Of a stretch of 64,000 nucleotides of DNA, positions 11,590 through 22,347 are shown piece after piece; within the stretch, counting starts at the first letter, position 1; every line of letters starts with the position of its first letter. The stretch is from Bacteroidota bacterium. Lineage in GTDB: Bacteria > Bacteroidota > Bacteroidia > AKYH767-A > OLB10. Location of the stretch: contig JADJOA010000012.1 of NCBI GenBank assembly GCA_016714005.1, positions 28,405 through 92,404 of the forward strand, written 5' to 3'. The notes beneath the pieces are model-generated. The model did not search any database and was not told where the DNA came from. It saw only the letters and a program-made list of their open reading frames with translations. Position numbers and translations under genes: made by a program.

Positions 11590-13050
11590 ATGGACATTTT
11601 ACGCAAAACCATTAAAAAACTTACTGATGCCGAATATCAGGCTCTAATCCATGAAGTGTCTGGCAAAAAGAGAAACAAGCCATTTATGGTTTTGGAAGCT
11701 GCACGCAACAGCAACAATATTGATGATACCGAAATGATGGAAACTCTACAGGTTAATCCAAGTGCTTACTATACATTAAAGTCTAGGCTTAACTCAAAAA
11801 TTGCATCTGTTCTTTCGCAAAAAGTTGAAAGCCCAGTTAAAGGATTAATGGATGAGGTAATAAAAGTGCCTGCATGTTTATATGCCGAAAACAGGGAGTT
11901 TTCAATTCGCGCCTTGGTTGAGCTAGAAAAGCAACTAAAGGAGTATGATATGTCAAATGAACTTATTACAGTTTATAAGACATTGGCACAGCTCAATCTT
12001 TTTACTGATGATTATGAGTATTATGATAAGCTCTATAATAAGCATGTTGCTTATGCCCTTGCTGTTTCAAAAGCCGAACAGTTGTTTTTTAAGTTTATAA
12101 AACACCTTGGTAACTATCTATTAACAAAGGAACACGAGGACCTAGAGAAGGTGATAATAATAAAACGCGAAATGGAAAACATTTGCGAGTTATATGAATC
12201 GCACCGCTTATATGTGCTGTTTAATATTGTTCGCATTTATTATATGTGCAACGTTCCTGACAAAAGAGAGTCATTAAAAGTGCACGAGCTTGAAATTGAG
12301 ACAGTCCTTAATCGCATTGCCGAAACTTTTGATAAATACCCTAACGATAATTTTTATACAAATGTTAAACCATTGGTTGATGCTTTGTATTTTGAATACT
12401 TTCAGAAGATTGGCAACCAGGTGAGAGCCGATTTTTACTTTGAGAAGTTAGATAAATCTATTCCTGATTTATTTGGTAAACCTGCAATGGCATTTTTTAA
12501 TATTCAGTTTCTTAATTGCAAAATTGAAAAGTTTTTAGCCGATGGAAATATTGATGCGCTTACTGCAATAAACAACGAATTAGAAAAATCCGTGGATTTT
12601 AGCGAGAAGGAAGCGTATCATTTGGTTTCTTATAAGCGTTACCATGCATTGTGTAAATATTATCAGAAAGATTTTCATGGTTCAGCAAAAACTATAAATG
12701 ACGCACGCAACAGGTTATCAATGAAAAGCTATTTACATACCGATGTGGATAATAAACTTTTACAAGCGTTAAACTATTGCATAATGGGTGAGGACGGATT
12801 GTGTATGCAAATTATTTCAAGCTTAAAAAGGCAAATTGCAGAGGAAGGCACCGAGTATAACAACGTGGATATTTTTATAAAGATTTTAAAAACCGCTTTA
12901 AAACCCTGCGAGTTTAGAAAGAAAGTAAAACGCATTAGCGACTTAATGCCACAGTTTGAGCTTGCAAACAAAGGCAGCAAAAAAGTTTTAGAACACATTA
13001 GAATAGACGAAGTTGTTATCCGCAAAATGACTAATCCAATTAAGGAGTAG
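11590..13050 (+). CDS. Conserved helical protein of unknown function
   Basis: I do not recognise this intact 486-residue protein. It has no signal peptide or membrane segment, so it is probably cytoplasmic. The composition is that of an all-alpha protein rich in Glu, Lys, Tyr and Leu, with TPR-like helix pairs suggested from about residue 100 to 440. The N-terminal 70 residues (MDILRKTIKKLTDAEYQALI, then NPSAYYTLKSRLNSKIASVL) look like a separate small helical domain, possibly for protein or nucleic-acid contacts. It is transcribed alone. Its stop codon directly abuts, with no spacer, the stop of the convergent serine hydrolase gene. A scaffold or regulatory role is a guess from the helical-repeat character only. 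Confidence 0.8.
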   Translation: MDILRKTIKKLTDAEYQALIHEVSGKKRNKPFMVLEAARNSNNIDDTEMMETLQVNPSAYYTLKSRLNSKIASVLSQKVESPVKGLMDEVIKVPACLYAENREFSIRALVELEKQLKEYDMSNELITVYKTLAQLNLFTDDYEYYDKLYNKHVAYALAVSKAEQLFFKFIKHLGNYLLTKEHEDLEKVIIIKREMENICELYESHRLYVLFNIVRIYYMCNVPDKRESLKVHELEIETVLNRIAETFDKYPNDNFYTNVKPLVDALYFEYFQKIGNQVRADFYFEKLDKSIPDLFGKPAMAFFNIQFLNCKIEKFLADGNIDALTAINNELEKSVDFSEKEAYHLVSYKRYHALCKYYQKDFHGSAKTINDARNRLSMKSYLHTDVDNKLLQALNYCIMGEDGLCMQIISSLKRQIAEEGTEYNNVDIFIKILKTALKPCEFRKKVKRISDLMPQFELANKGSKKVLEHIRIDEVVIRKMTNPIKE

Positions 13051-14642
13051 TTATTCTGTTTTTACAAAGTCGTAAGGCATGTAGTCTATAAAATCATTCA
13101 CTTTTACTTTAACAGATTTTACTTTTCCGCCCTCCTGAGTGAACAAAAACTCATGTATGCCATAGGTAACATCGCTGTAAACAGCCATAAAATTAAATCC
13201 GCTTAAAGGACTTAAAACAGCATTTAATCCAGGATGATGTTCAAATGTCATTATTAGTTGGTCTGCTTCAGGTTTAATTTCAACAACTCCATAAAAATCA
13301 TTTTTGTATTTGCCAATAAAGGATGACAGGGGCAAATCTGGTTTGTTTTTTTGAGCAACAATGTTTCTAAATTTTGAAATCTCATCTGTCCCAGTTTTAT
13401 TTCTTGAGGTAAAAACAGTAAAATCATTAGCACTTCTGTTATCATAAGGCATGTTCATTATATAATCTAATAGCTGTTGCTGTAACGATACAAAAAACCA
13501 GTTAGCATCGTTGTTTGTAAGAATGGTAAATCCAAACTTTTTAGAGGGCACTAAAGTGGTGTTGGTTACAAAACCATTTGCACCGCCATTATGAGAAACA
13601 ACTTTGGCAGCTGCATAATCTTCAAGTTCCCAGCCCAATCCATAGGTGTTAAAATTTTTTGTGGGATAGTTTGGATTTGATGGTTCGCTTACAATCATTT
13701 GGGACTTTCGTGTTTCTCTTATTGCGCTAAATGGCACTACTTCTTTGCCTTCAAACTTACCACTGTCAAGTTGCATAATTATCCAGTTGCTAATATCCTT
13801 AACAGAACTATTAATAGAAGCACAGGCTCCTATATTATCAATATTGGCAGGCTTTAGTTCAATCAATCTATTTTCAAAAAATGTGTAGGGCTTCGAAGCA
13901 TTTTTATCACTCAAAAAACTTTGAAGGTTAGCAGAAGTTCTTCCCATTTTTAAGGGAATGAAAAAGTTGAACTTAAAAAATCCTGCCACGAAGTATCTGT
14001 TGCTGCTTTAATTATTTCTCCTGCAGCAACAAAACCCATGTTTGTATAACCGTAACGATAACGAAAAGGATAAACCGGCTGTAGATTTTTTAAATTAACC
14101 AATAAATCTTTGGTTGTCATATTACAATCCCAGTGAAGAAAATCACCCTGAAAAGTTTGAAAACCTAACCTATGACAAAGTACATCTCTTACAGTTGCTT
14201 GCTCACTCGCATATTTATCACTCAACTCAAAGTACGGCAAATATTGCTTTACTCTATCAGCCAACTTAAGTCTTTTTTGCGATTGAAGCATGGCAATGGC
14301 AGTGCCTGTGTATGCCTTTGTGTTTGAAGCAATCTGAAATAAAGTGTTTTCATCCACTGGTGCTTTGGATTTAATATCTCTCACACCAAATCCTTTTATA
14401 AAAATTACTTTACCATCTTTTATAATGCTTATGGCAACACCGGGGATATTCCAGCGCTGCATTTCTCTTTCAACATAAATTTCTAAACTGTCTTTTATAA
14501 AATCGGGTTTATTGTTTGCTGCACTTTTTACATTGTTTGCAGCAATCATTTTAACTTTTTCTGATTTTGAATTTTCTGTTTGCGCACGGCAAACATTTGA
14601 AAGCAGTAATAAAAAAAGAAGAGATAAATTTTGGCGTATCAT
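13051..14642 (-). CDS. Secreted serine hydrolase, beta-lactamase (class C-like) family
   Basis: This protein of about 530 residues belongs to the serine beta-lactamase/PBP4/esterase family. It has a signal peptide (MIRQNLSLLFLLLLSNVCRA), the catalytic SxxK motif as SNTK at about residue 96, a YTN motif in the position of YxN, and HNGG in the position of the third (KTG-like) motif. A C-terminal beta domain of the kind that follows such hydrolases covers the last 100 residues. One frameshift at about 13955-13965 splits it; the shifted frame continues smoothly through SWQDFLSS and FFIPLKMGRTS. Substrates of this group range from D-Ala peptides to esters, so the specific reaction is unknown. The gene stands alone. 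Confidence 0.85.
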
Positions 14643-14701
14643 ACTTTAATATTTTGCGATGAAAATAAATAGAAAATACATCGCATAGGCAACAAGTGTT
14701 T

Positions 14702-16995
14702 TTAGTAATTTTTAACTGTTATCCAAATATTGGAATTACGGCCCTTGTCATCGGCACACGAAATTTTTATGGAGCCTGTATGTGGAGTAAAAAATAATTG
14801 TTCAGATGTTTTTGCACTTGCATAAAACATATCATCTATGTACCAGTAAACATCAGTTACATCAGTGGTAGTGGCGCAACTGAGCATCAACTTATCTTCT
14901 CCATTTTTCTCTACTAAGTATTCGTTTTATTAAGCGGTGAAGTTATTTGCGGAGCATTACCAGAAGTAACTTTAACGCACATGGGGCTATGCTGAGGAAT
15001 TTTATCATACGCCAGATGCTCAGCATCAAACCATGCACGTAAATCCGGATCAAGATTAGGGTAAAACTTTTTTTTAAAAATTATTTTGTGGAATGCATGA
15101 CATGCAATAGCTTATTTTTTCATCAACGGAAACAAAAACTTCTTTTAAGTGATTGCATTTTAATACCGAAGAGACTTTAGGGATAAAATAATCGGAGACC
15201 GTATGTGTGCAAAAATCTGATGGTACTTTGCCGCTCTCGCTGCAAACCAACCTAAAGCTTAAATCTTCAGGAGGTATAAACCAATTATTTGTTGAATTGT
15301 AATCAATAGTATTAAATAATTCAAACAACAAGGGTGTTGCCATATCAGCACCGGTTAATTCAGGAATGCCTTGTCCTGAAAAATTTCCTACCCAAACACC
15401 AATTGTGTATTTACTGTTATAACCAATACTCCAGGCATCTCGCCTTCCATAGCTTGTGCCTGTTTTCCAGGCAACCTTTGGTGTGTGATAATTGCTTTGG
15501 TAGTTGTTTGGTAAATCAGGTCTTATCAATTGGCTTAAAATATCGGTAACCATGTAGGCAGAAGCGGGAGAAATGACTGAAATTTTAGTTGTGTCATTAA
15601 TACCTTTCAAGTAATTGATTGGATTGTAAACTCCGTTACTTGCAAATGTGGCGTACAAGTTTGTAAGTTCTTCAAGTCTTACTCCACAGCCCCCCAGTAC
15701 GGTTGAAAGTCCTAATTTCTTTTTATCTTTTTTAATTTGCTTAAAGCCAGCCTCCGACAACTTTTCTATAAATACCGGAACAGTTATCTTGCTCATAGTT
15801 TTTACAGCCGGAATGTTTAAGGATGTCGCAAGAGATTTTTCTATGGTAACTTTTCCATTAAACGAGGAATTAAAATTTTCGGGAGAATAACCAAGGTAGT
15901 TTACCGGCACGTCTGATATGGTTGAGTGTGGAGTTAGGTGCCCCATATCAAAAGCAATTGCATACACAAGAGGTTTTAGTGTGCTTCCCGGTGAGCGCAC
16001 GGCTACCACGCCATCTACTTGTCCTGCATGTAATACATCGTTATAATCATTCGAGCCAACGTAGCCAATCACATTTCTTGTCTTATTATCAATAACTAAT
16101 ACGGCACCATTAAAAATGTTTTTGGAATAAAGCCGCTTTAGGTAGTTTGATGTTATCTGTTCAGTTTTTTCCTGAATTGTGCTTACAATACAAGTGCTTA
16201 TGATGGCTGAATCTGGAAACAAAGTGTGAAGCCTTATGGCAAGGTGCGGTATTTTTTTGGGAGATGCAACGCGTTTCGCAAGCAAAGGTTCATTTAGCGC
16301 GTCATTAATTTCTGCAATGTCAAATATTTTTTCTTCCTGCATTCTTTTTAACCATTTGTTGCGCGCTTCTGCTGTTTTTTATTGTTTTTATTTAAACTTA
16401 ATGATACCGGCTGATTTGGCACAACTGTTAAAGTTACAATTTGAGCCAAAGAAAGTTTATCGGGCACTGTATTAAAGTAAAGTACTGATGCTGATTTTAC
16501 TCCCTCTATATTACTACCATAAGGAACTAAGTTCAAGTATAGCTGTAAAATCTCATCCTTTGAAAAATTCAATTCTAATTGAAATGCCCTGAATGATTCA
16601 ATTAATTTATTAAGGTAAGTTCTTTTTGCAGGATAAAGCAAGCGAACAACCTGCATGGTAATAGTAGAAGCACCAGAAGTTTTTTTATGATTAACAGCGT
16701 TGTTAAATGCCGCTCTTAAAATTGCAAATGGGTTTACTCCGGGGTGATAATAAAAGTATTTGTCTTCTTTAAATATAAATGCCCTTTTCAGTTTGTCATT
16801 AATTTCAGGCAGAGTAGCCTGCATGCGCCATTTTTCATCTTTAGATAAAAACGCGTGTAGTACCTTACCATCATCAGATAAAACCTGAGTTGAATAAGAG
16901 ACAGAAAACTTAATCGGAAAAATTAAATTGAGAATAAAAAAAAGTAAAATGCTTGCCGCCAGGAACCAAAAAAAGTACTTAATAAACCGAAGCAT
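14702..16995 (-). CDS. pbpC: Penicillin-binding protein 1C (bifunctional glycosyltransferase/transpeptidase)
   Basis: This inner-membrane enzyme polymerises and cross-links peptidoglycan. Joined across frameshifts at about 16360, 15085 and 14930, it has about 764 residues, normal for PbpC. In order: an N-terminal membrane anchor (residues 5-25); a GT51 transglycosylase domain with EDKYFYYHPGVNP and TMQVVRLL; a transpeptidase domain with SPGSTLKP (SxxK serine) and WKTGTSYGRRDAWS (KTG); and the C-terminal BiPBP_C beta domain ending NIWITVKNY. The joins restore RNKWLKRMQEEK at the first shift and a continuous linker at the second, where a T/A homopolymer sits. Many bacteria place pbpC beside an alpha-2-macroglobulin gene; none is next to it here. 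Confidence 0.9.
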
Positions 16996-17128
16996 TTTTA
17001 ATATAACTCATTATTTAGAATAAAATTATTCTTCCTTTAAAAAAGTGTGTAATTAGGGATACTTAGTTGAGAGTTATGAGCACCCATAAGAATAATCAAA
17101 CCTTACCCAAACACAAAACCCCGAACTC

Positions 17129-19036
17129 TCAAACTCTCCCCTTTACAATTTCATCAACAACAGTTGGATCAAGCAGGGTAGATGTGTCGCCTAAATTGGT
17201 TGTATCGCCTTCAGCAATCTTTCTTAAAATTCTTCGCATAATTTTTCCGCTCCTTGTTTTGGGTAAACCTTTTACAATTTGAATTTTATCAGGCTTGGCA
17301 ATAGGTCCAATTATTTTATTTACGGTTGCCGTAATTTCTTTGCGCAAGGTTTCCTCATCATCATTTTGCTTTATAGAAATTACATAAGCATAAATTCCCT
17401 GTCCTTTAATATCATGCGGATAGCCCACCACTGCCGATTCAACAATGTCAAAATGTTGGTTAATAGCGCTCTCCACTTCAGCAGTTCCTATGCGGTGCCC
17501 CGAAACATTTATTACATCATCAACTCTTCCTGTTATTCTGTAATAACCGTTTTCATCGCGTTTGCAACCATCACCTGTAAAATACAAATTTTTATAGGTG
17601 GCAAAATAATTTTGTCGGCATCTTTCATGGTCGCCATAGGTTGTTCTTATAATAGAGGGCCACGGAAATTTAATACAGAGGTTTCCTTCCACGTTATTGC
17701 CTTTTATTTCTTCACCTTTATCATCAACCAGTAAAGGCTGCACACCAGGCAATGGCAATGTTGCATAACTTGGTTTAAGTTTTGTAATTCCGGCTAATGG
17801 AGAAATAAGAATGCCTCCAGTTTCGGTCTGCCACCAAGTGTCAACTATTGGACATTTTTCTTTCCCGATGTTGGTATTGTACCAATGCCATGCTTCTTCA
17901 TTAATAGGTTCTCCAACGGTACCCAATGTACGTAAGGAGTTCAACTTATATGGTTTTCCAAAATCAAGTCCGCATGCTTCCAGTGCTCTTATAGCTGTAG
18001 GTGCAGTATAAAAAATATTGACATTGTATTTATCTATCACTTGCCAAAATCTTCCTGCATCGGGAAAAGTGGGAACGCCTTCAAACATAATAGTGGTAGC
18101 ACCGGCAAGCAACGGACCGTAAACAATATATGAGTGCCCGGTTATCCAACCCACATCAGCAGTGCACCAGTAAATATCTCCCTCTTTATACTGAAAAACA
18201 TTTCTGAAAGAATAATCTGCATAAACCATGTAACCACCTATTGTGTGCACCACACCCTTTGGTTTTCCGGTTGAGCCTGAAGTGTATAAAATAAAAAGCA
18301 TATCTTCACTATTCATTGTTTCGGCAGGGCAATCGGCATTAACTTTTTTTATTTCATCGTTCCATAAATAATCTCTGCTGGGTTCTAATTTTATGTTACA
18401 GCCAGTTCTTTCTAAAACAATTACGGTTTTAACAGATGGGCAAGTTTCCAAAGCTTCATCAACCACTTCTTTAATAGGAATTTCTTTTGGGCCTCTATAT
18501 GCACCATCTGTCGTAAGCACCATACAACAATCGCTATCCTGAATGCGACCGGCTAATGAGTTGGCAGAAAAACCCGCAAACACCACAGAATGTATAGCGC
18601 CTATGCGCGCACAAGCAAGCACGGCAACAGTCAGTTCTGGTACCATAGGCATATAAATGCACACACGATCGCCTTTTTTACGTCATGATTTTTTAAAACG
18701 TTAGAAAATTTACAAACCTCATTATGCAACTCAGCATAAGTAAATTTCTTTCTTTTTCAGCAGGATTGTTTGGCTCCCAGATTATTGCAGTCTGATGTGC
18801 TTTTTTTCGAGATGCCTGTCCAAGCAATTTTCTGTAATGTTTAACTCTCCATCTAAAAACCATTTTACAAAAGGCTCTTTAAAATTCCACTCTAATGTTC
18901 TGCGCCATTTTTTTTTCCAGAAAAAGTTTGCCGCCTGGTCATCCCAAAACTGTTCGGGGTTTGCGGTGCTTCTTTTATATTCCTTATGGTATTCTGCACT
19001 AGTTGCAATACTATTCCTAACAAAGATCGTTTTTGT
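17129..19036 (-). CDS. acs: Acetyl-CoA synthetase (AMP-forming)
   Basis: This enzyme activates acetate to acetyl-CoA through acetyl-AMP. The intact portion has all ANL-superfamily signatures: YTSGSTGKPKG, the WWQTETGG motif, YFTGDG, GRVDDVINVSGHR and the C-terminal KTRSGKIMRR with the catalytic Lys that is acetylated in known enzymes. The N-terminal 125 residues are broken by three homopolymer shifts near 18800, 18740 and 18680. Reading through them gives AEYHKEYKRS, FWDDQAANFFWKKKW, FTYAELHNEV and DVKKGDRVCIYMPM, all family-typical. The total is about 635 residues, the usual size. No ATG was found in the right frame at the 5' end, so the start within 19009-19036 is unresolved. Confidence 0.92.
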
Positions 19037-19154
19037 TCAAACCTAAACGATTTTTTAATTCGCGTGAAATAAGTGGATTGAAGAATTAATGGATTAAGGT
19101 ATTGGGTAATTAAAGTGAAAGGTTATCAAGGGTAATTTGTAAAATTTATTAGAG

Positions 19155-20083
19155 TTGATAGAAGCGGAAAAACATTTTGTTATAATAAATCCTGTGTCAG
19201 GGAATGGGAAAGCGCTTGATGATTGGGAACTAATTCAAGCTATATTAAGAAAGAATCGACTTTTGTTTACTTACCATTTTAGCGCTAGAGAAGCGGATAT
19301 TACAGAAGTAGTAAAAGCAAAGATTGAGGCGGGTTACCGTTCAATTATAGTGGTTGGTGGCGATGGCAGTTTAAATGAGGCAGTTAATGGAATTTTTTTT
19401 CAGCAAGCTGTTTCTACAAACGAACTAACACTTGGCATAATTCCGGTGGGAACAGGAAATGATTTTTGCCGCACTCATAAAATTCCTTTCAATTATAATA
19501 AGGCGATTGAAATTATTGCTGCCGGTAAAAAAGTAGTGCATGATGTTGGCTTAATTGAGTTTGATTTTTTGCCGCCAAAATATTTTATAAATATTGCCGG
19601 GTGTGGTTACGATGGATTTGTAGCGTCAAAATCATTAAACTGCCCGCCTTCAAAAAAAGTAATAAAGCAATTTACCTATTTGAAGTTGTAAAGAATTTAT
19701 TTGCTTATAAACCTGTGGAGATAAAGGCAACAGTTTATGGTTCGGTGTTATACGAGGGCAAGATATTCTCAATGGCAATTGCCAACTGTAAGTATAATGG
19801 TGGGGGTATGATGCAGGCACCTGATGCTGTTTTTAATGACGGGTTGCTCAACGTAACCCTTATTAAACCAAGGAGTTTATTGAAGATAATTTTTAACATG
19901 TACAGGCTCTTTAACGGAACTATTACCGCTCATAGTATGGTATTTTCGGCAAAGGTTTCTGCCTTAGAAGTAGTCTGCGGAACGGACAATTTTTTAGAGG
20001 CAGATGGAGAATCTGTAGGGCAAGGGAGTTTTAAAATTAAAATATTACCCGGATATCTAAATGTTTTTTCGGGTTTGGGTTAA
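19155..20083 (+). CDS. Lipid kinase of the diacylglycerol kinase/YegS family
   Basis: A soluble or peripheral kinase that phosphorylates diacylglycerol or a related lipid with ATP. The DAGK catalytic signatures are present: NPVSGNGKA at the N-terminus, GGDGSLNEAVNG (the nucleotide-binding loop) near residue 60, and IIPVGTGNDFCRT near residue 95. One frameshift at about 19670-19680 separates the catalytic domain from the C-terminal beta domain. The join reads KQFTYLFEVVKNLFAYKP and the whole is about 309 residues, as expected. The assigned start is TTG at 19155 because the conserved N-terminal strand begins only ten residues later; a longer form cannot be excluded. It stands alone between two minus- and plus-strand neighbours. 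Confidence 0.86.
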
Positions 20084-20104
20084 AGCAAATTTTTTTTTAA
20101 AAAG

Positions 20105-20134
20105 TTGGAGTATTCATTATCGGCTGTATATTTA
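20105..20134 (+). promoter_or_regulatory. Candidate Bacteroidota-type promoter of the histone-H1-like gene
   Basis: TTG at 20105-20107, a 19-base spacer and TATATTTA at 20127-20134 resemble the Bacteroidota sigma consensus TTG-N17-23-TAnnTTTG, with one mismatch in the last base. It lies about 54 bases before the ATG at 20188. Confidence 0.35.
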
Positions 20135-20187
20135 CAGCACTCAAAAACAATTTACCTCTTAAAACGAACTAAAAAATTAAAATAGCC

Positions 20188-20795
20188 ATGGCAAAAGCAA
20201 AAAAGAAAGCCGCCAAAAAATCGGCTCCTAAAAAGAAAGTTGTAAAAAAGGCAGCCTCTAAAAAGAAGCCGGCACCAAAAAAGAAAGCAGCGCCTAAAAA
20301 GAAAGCTGCACCTAAAAAGAAGGCTGCGCCTAAGAAAAAAGTTGCTCCAAAGAAAGCAGCACCAAAAAGAAAGCTACCCCAAAGAAAAAGGCTGCACCAA
20401 AAAAGAAAGCTGCACTTAAGAAGGCAATTACTAAAAAAGTTGCAAAACCTGTTACTGCAAAACCTGCTAAGTCAGAAGTTAAAAAGCGAGAGTCAATAAC
20501 CAAACCAAAACCAATTGGTGAGCAAAATATTGCTATTGTTCAACATGTTGTTAATACTATGGAAACCAAGAGGCCTTCAAAACAAAGAGACGATAACGAT
20601 GATGACGATGACGCAGATGACTCTGGTGATGATGACTATAACGAAGACAAGGATCTAGATGAGGAAATGATGGCTGATGAGCCCAAGATGGATGACATGA
20701 AAGACATCATGGATGATGATATGAAATTAGATGATGATTTGTTCAGCGGAGGCGGAGATTCATCAGATGATGATGACGATGATGACGATTATTAA
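20188..20795 (+). CDS. Histone-H1-like Lys/Ala/Pro-rich protein with Asp-rich tail
   Basis: Joined across a frameshift at about 20360-20371, this is a protein of about 202 residues with opposite charge at its two ends. The first 115 residues are repeats of the APKKKA type, like the bacterial H1-like proteins that bind DNA non-specifically. The DNA carries matching tandem repeats of 15-18 bases at about 20275-20345. A neutral linker (GEQNIAIVQHVVNTMETK) follows, then about 75 residues dominated by Asp, ending in a run of eight Asp and Tyr. After the shift the basic repeats resume (KATPKKKAAPKKKAALKK), which supports one gene. DNA binding is inferred from composition. A strong terminator follows. 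Confidence 0.75.
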
Positions 20796-20820
20796 TTAAC
20801 GAACCAATAATTATAAAGTA

Positions 20821-20866
20821 AGCCACAGACCCGAAACCTCGGATCTGTGGCTTCTTCTTTTTTGGA
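20821..20866 (+). terminator. Rho-independent terminator, probably bidirectional
   Basis: The arms AGCCACAGACCCG and CGGATCTGTGGCT form a 13-base stem with one mismatch and a short AAACCT loop, followed by TCTTCTTTTTT. It lies between the H1-like gene and the stop of the convergent peroxiredoxin gene. Confidence 0.75.
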
Positions 20867-20870
20867 GAAC

Positions 20871-21343
20871 CTAAAAAACTAAATCGTTAATTACAGATTT
20901 AATTTTACCAAAGTCAGGAATATCTCCTGCACTTTCTAAAACTTCGGCATATTTTACCATGCCATTTTTATCAATAACAAAAGCCGATCGTTTTGAAGTT
21001 CCTTTCATTCCGTGCACAAATTCGGTATAGTTTACGTCATATAGCTTTGTTACCTCTTTATTATAATCGGCTAAAAGCGGAAAGGCAATTTTTTGTTCTT
21101 CTTTCCATTTGGCAAGAACAAATATGCTGTCGGTAGAAATTCCAAATACTTTACAATTTAAGTTGTTGTAATAATTTAAATCATCGCTTGTGCTGCACAT
21201 TTCTTTGGTGCAAGTGCCGGTAAAAGCTGCTGGTACAAATAATAATAAAACTATATTGCCGCGCTGTTCACTCAACGTTATTTTTGTTTAGTTGAATCTA
21301 TTAAACTGAAATTGGGCGCGGGCTGACCTTTTGCTAATGGCAT
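20871..21343 (-). CDS. Peroxiredoxin (AhpC/TSA, atypical 2-Cys or 1-Cys type)
   Basis: A cytoplasmic thiol peroxidase of about 157 residues that reduces peroxides with thioredoxin or a similar donor. The peroxidatic Cys lies in AFTGTCTKEMC at about residues 42-52, where a second Cys follows the first by four positions. Further family marks are GISTDSIFVLAKW, FPLLADYNKEV and KRSAFVIDKNGMVKY. A frameshift at about 21285 separates the N-terminus (MPLAKGQPAPNFSLID, ATG at 21341-21343) from the rest; the join KQKITLSEQRGNIVLLLF is regular. Subclass assignment is uncertain. It converges on the H1-like gene across a shared terminator. Confidence 0.88.
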
Positions 21344-21414
21344 ATTTTATCTTTATAATTAAAGGCAAATAAACGTGATAATGTTTACAAACTTTAATAT
21401 AGGTAAATAAAAAG

Positions 21415-21433
21415 GGCAGGCTTTAAGCCTGCC
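21415..21433 (-). terminator. Hairpin terminator of the small minus-strand gene
   Basis: GGCAGGCTT and AAGCCTGCC are perfect complements around one base; a stem of 7-8 with a 3-5-base loop is realistic. Read on the minus strand it is followed by a T-rich run (complement of TAAATAAAAAG). It sits 28 bases after the stop of the 21462-21641 gene. Confidence 0.6.
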
Positions 21434-21461
21434 TTTTCTCACAATGTATATGCTTACTACT

Positions 21462-21641
21462 CTAAAAACATTCTATTTCAAGTTTCCAGCCCGGAGGATA
21501 AACAGTCTTTACAAATTGCTTAGTCCTGGCAAGCGCTTTTTTTAGTTGAGATTTATCAGAGGTACCTCTAAGGTTTTTAACCATTTTTATATCTTCAAGC
21601 AAGGCAACCTGCTGCTCAGTCATCGGCTTAAAGTAACCCAT
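21462..21641 (-). CDS. Small hypothetical protein
   Basis: I do not recognise this 59-residue protein. It is rich in Lys, Leu and Val with no signal peptide (MGYFKPMTEQQVALLEDIK, then TKQFVKTVYPPGWKLEIECF). I chose the ATG at 21641 because it precedes a plausible soluble N-terminus; in-frame starts also exist at 21662 and 21683. A hairpin terminator lies just downstream. It is probably a real short gene, but only length and context support that. Confidence 0.45.
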   Translation of the reverse strand: MGYFKPMTEQQVALLEDIKMVKNLRGTSDKSQLKKALARTKQFVKTVYPPGWKLEIECF

Positions 21642-21734
21642 ACAAAAATTATTCAGTAACATGATTTTGTGTTTGCAAACCATTAATGCAAAACATTTGC
21701 CAATGAAAGAAAAGTGTAAGGTTTTGACAGAAAT

Positions 21735-22049
21735 TTACAGAACTTTTTGCTGGCTGAGTTGCACAGAGCAGGCGCTTCTTAGCATTTGCTCCTCATTATC
21801 ATCGTCATATATAACTTTTACTTTAACCCTGTTATTTACCCGGTAATTTTCTAAATAAATGATCTTGCGGTCATCATCTAGCCAACCCTTTATTTCCTCG
21901 CCAGTTTTTTCGTACTCAATTTTTTGAATACACTTAACAGGCTTCTCAAGTTTTATCTGATAAATATCAGTTGGCTTACTATCAATTTGAGATTGGCACA
22001 AAGAAAATAGTGGTAATAAAAAGGGGATTAAGAGGAATAATTTTTTCAT
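21735..22049 (-). CDS. Small secreted hypothetical protein
   Basis: A 104-residue protein with a clear signal peptide (MKKLFLLIPFLLPLFSLCQS). The mature part is short, charged and beta-prone, with IYQIKLEKPVKCIQKIEYE and an acidic DDDNEE stretch. There is no known domain. One Cys sits in the middle and one near the C-terminus. It is probably periplasmic or exported. No operon partner is evident. Confidence 0.6.
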   Translation of the reverse strand: MKKLFLLIPFLLPLFSLCQSQIDSKPTDIYQIKLEKPVKCIQKIEYEKTGEEIKGWLDDDRKIIYLENYRVNNRVKVKVIYDDDNEEQMLRSACSVQLSQQKVL

Positions 22050-22347
22050 GGCATTGGAATTAGAATACCATAAAAGTAAAGATTATTTGTGAAAGCGATT
22101 TAGTAAACCTTGCCATGTGCAACTGTAACAATAATATCTTTTTAGCTTTAAAATACCTAATGTAAGCACATTAAAATTTTATCAAAAATAAAGCCGGCTT
22201 ATCCTTGTTACTTCAGACTTACAACGTGGGCAGAAAATTTTACAGTCTTGTCCTCTTTAAGTTTAAATAGGAGAGCGTCATAATTTTTTAGAAGGCTAAT
22301 TTCTAATTCAATTGCCTACTAAGGTAGAGTACAATGTTACTTTAAAA
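22050..22347 (-). other. Intergenic region without recognised features
   Basis: About 300 AT-rich bases lie between two minus-strand genes. The stretch at about 22200-22330 has no open frame worth calling, no tRNA and no strong hairpin. Confidence 0.5.

Noticed and set aside
20275..20345. Short tandem DNA repeats as a phase-variable element
   Set aside because: They are codon repeats of the Lys/Ala/Pro array; the one shift matches the general error pattern of the window.
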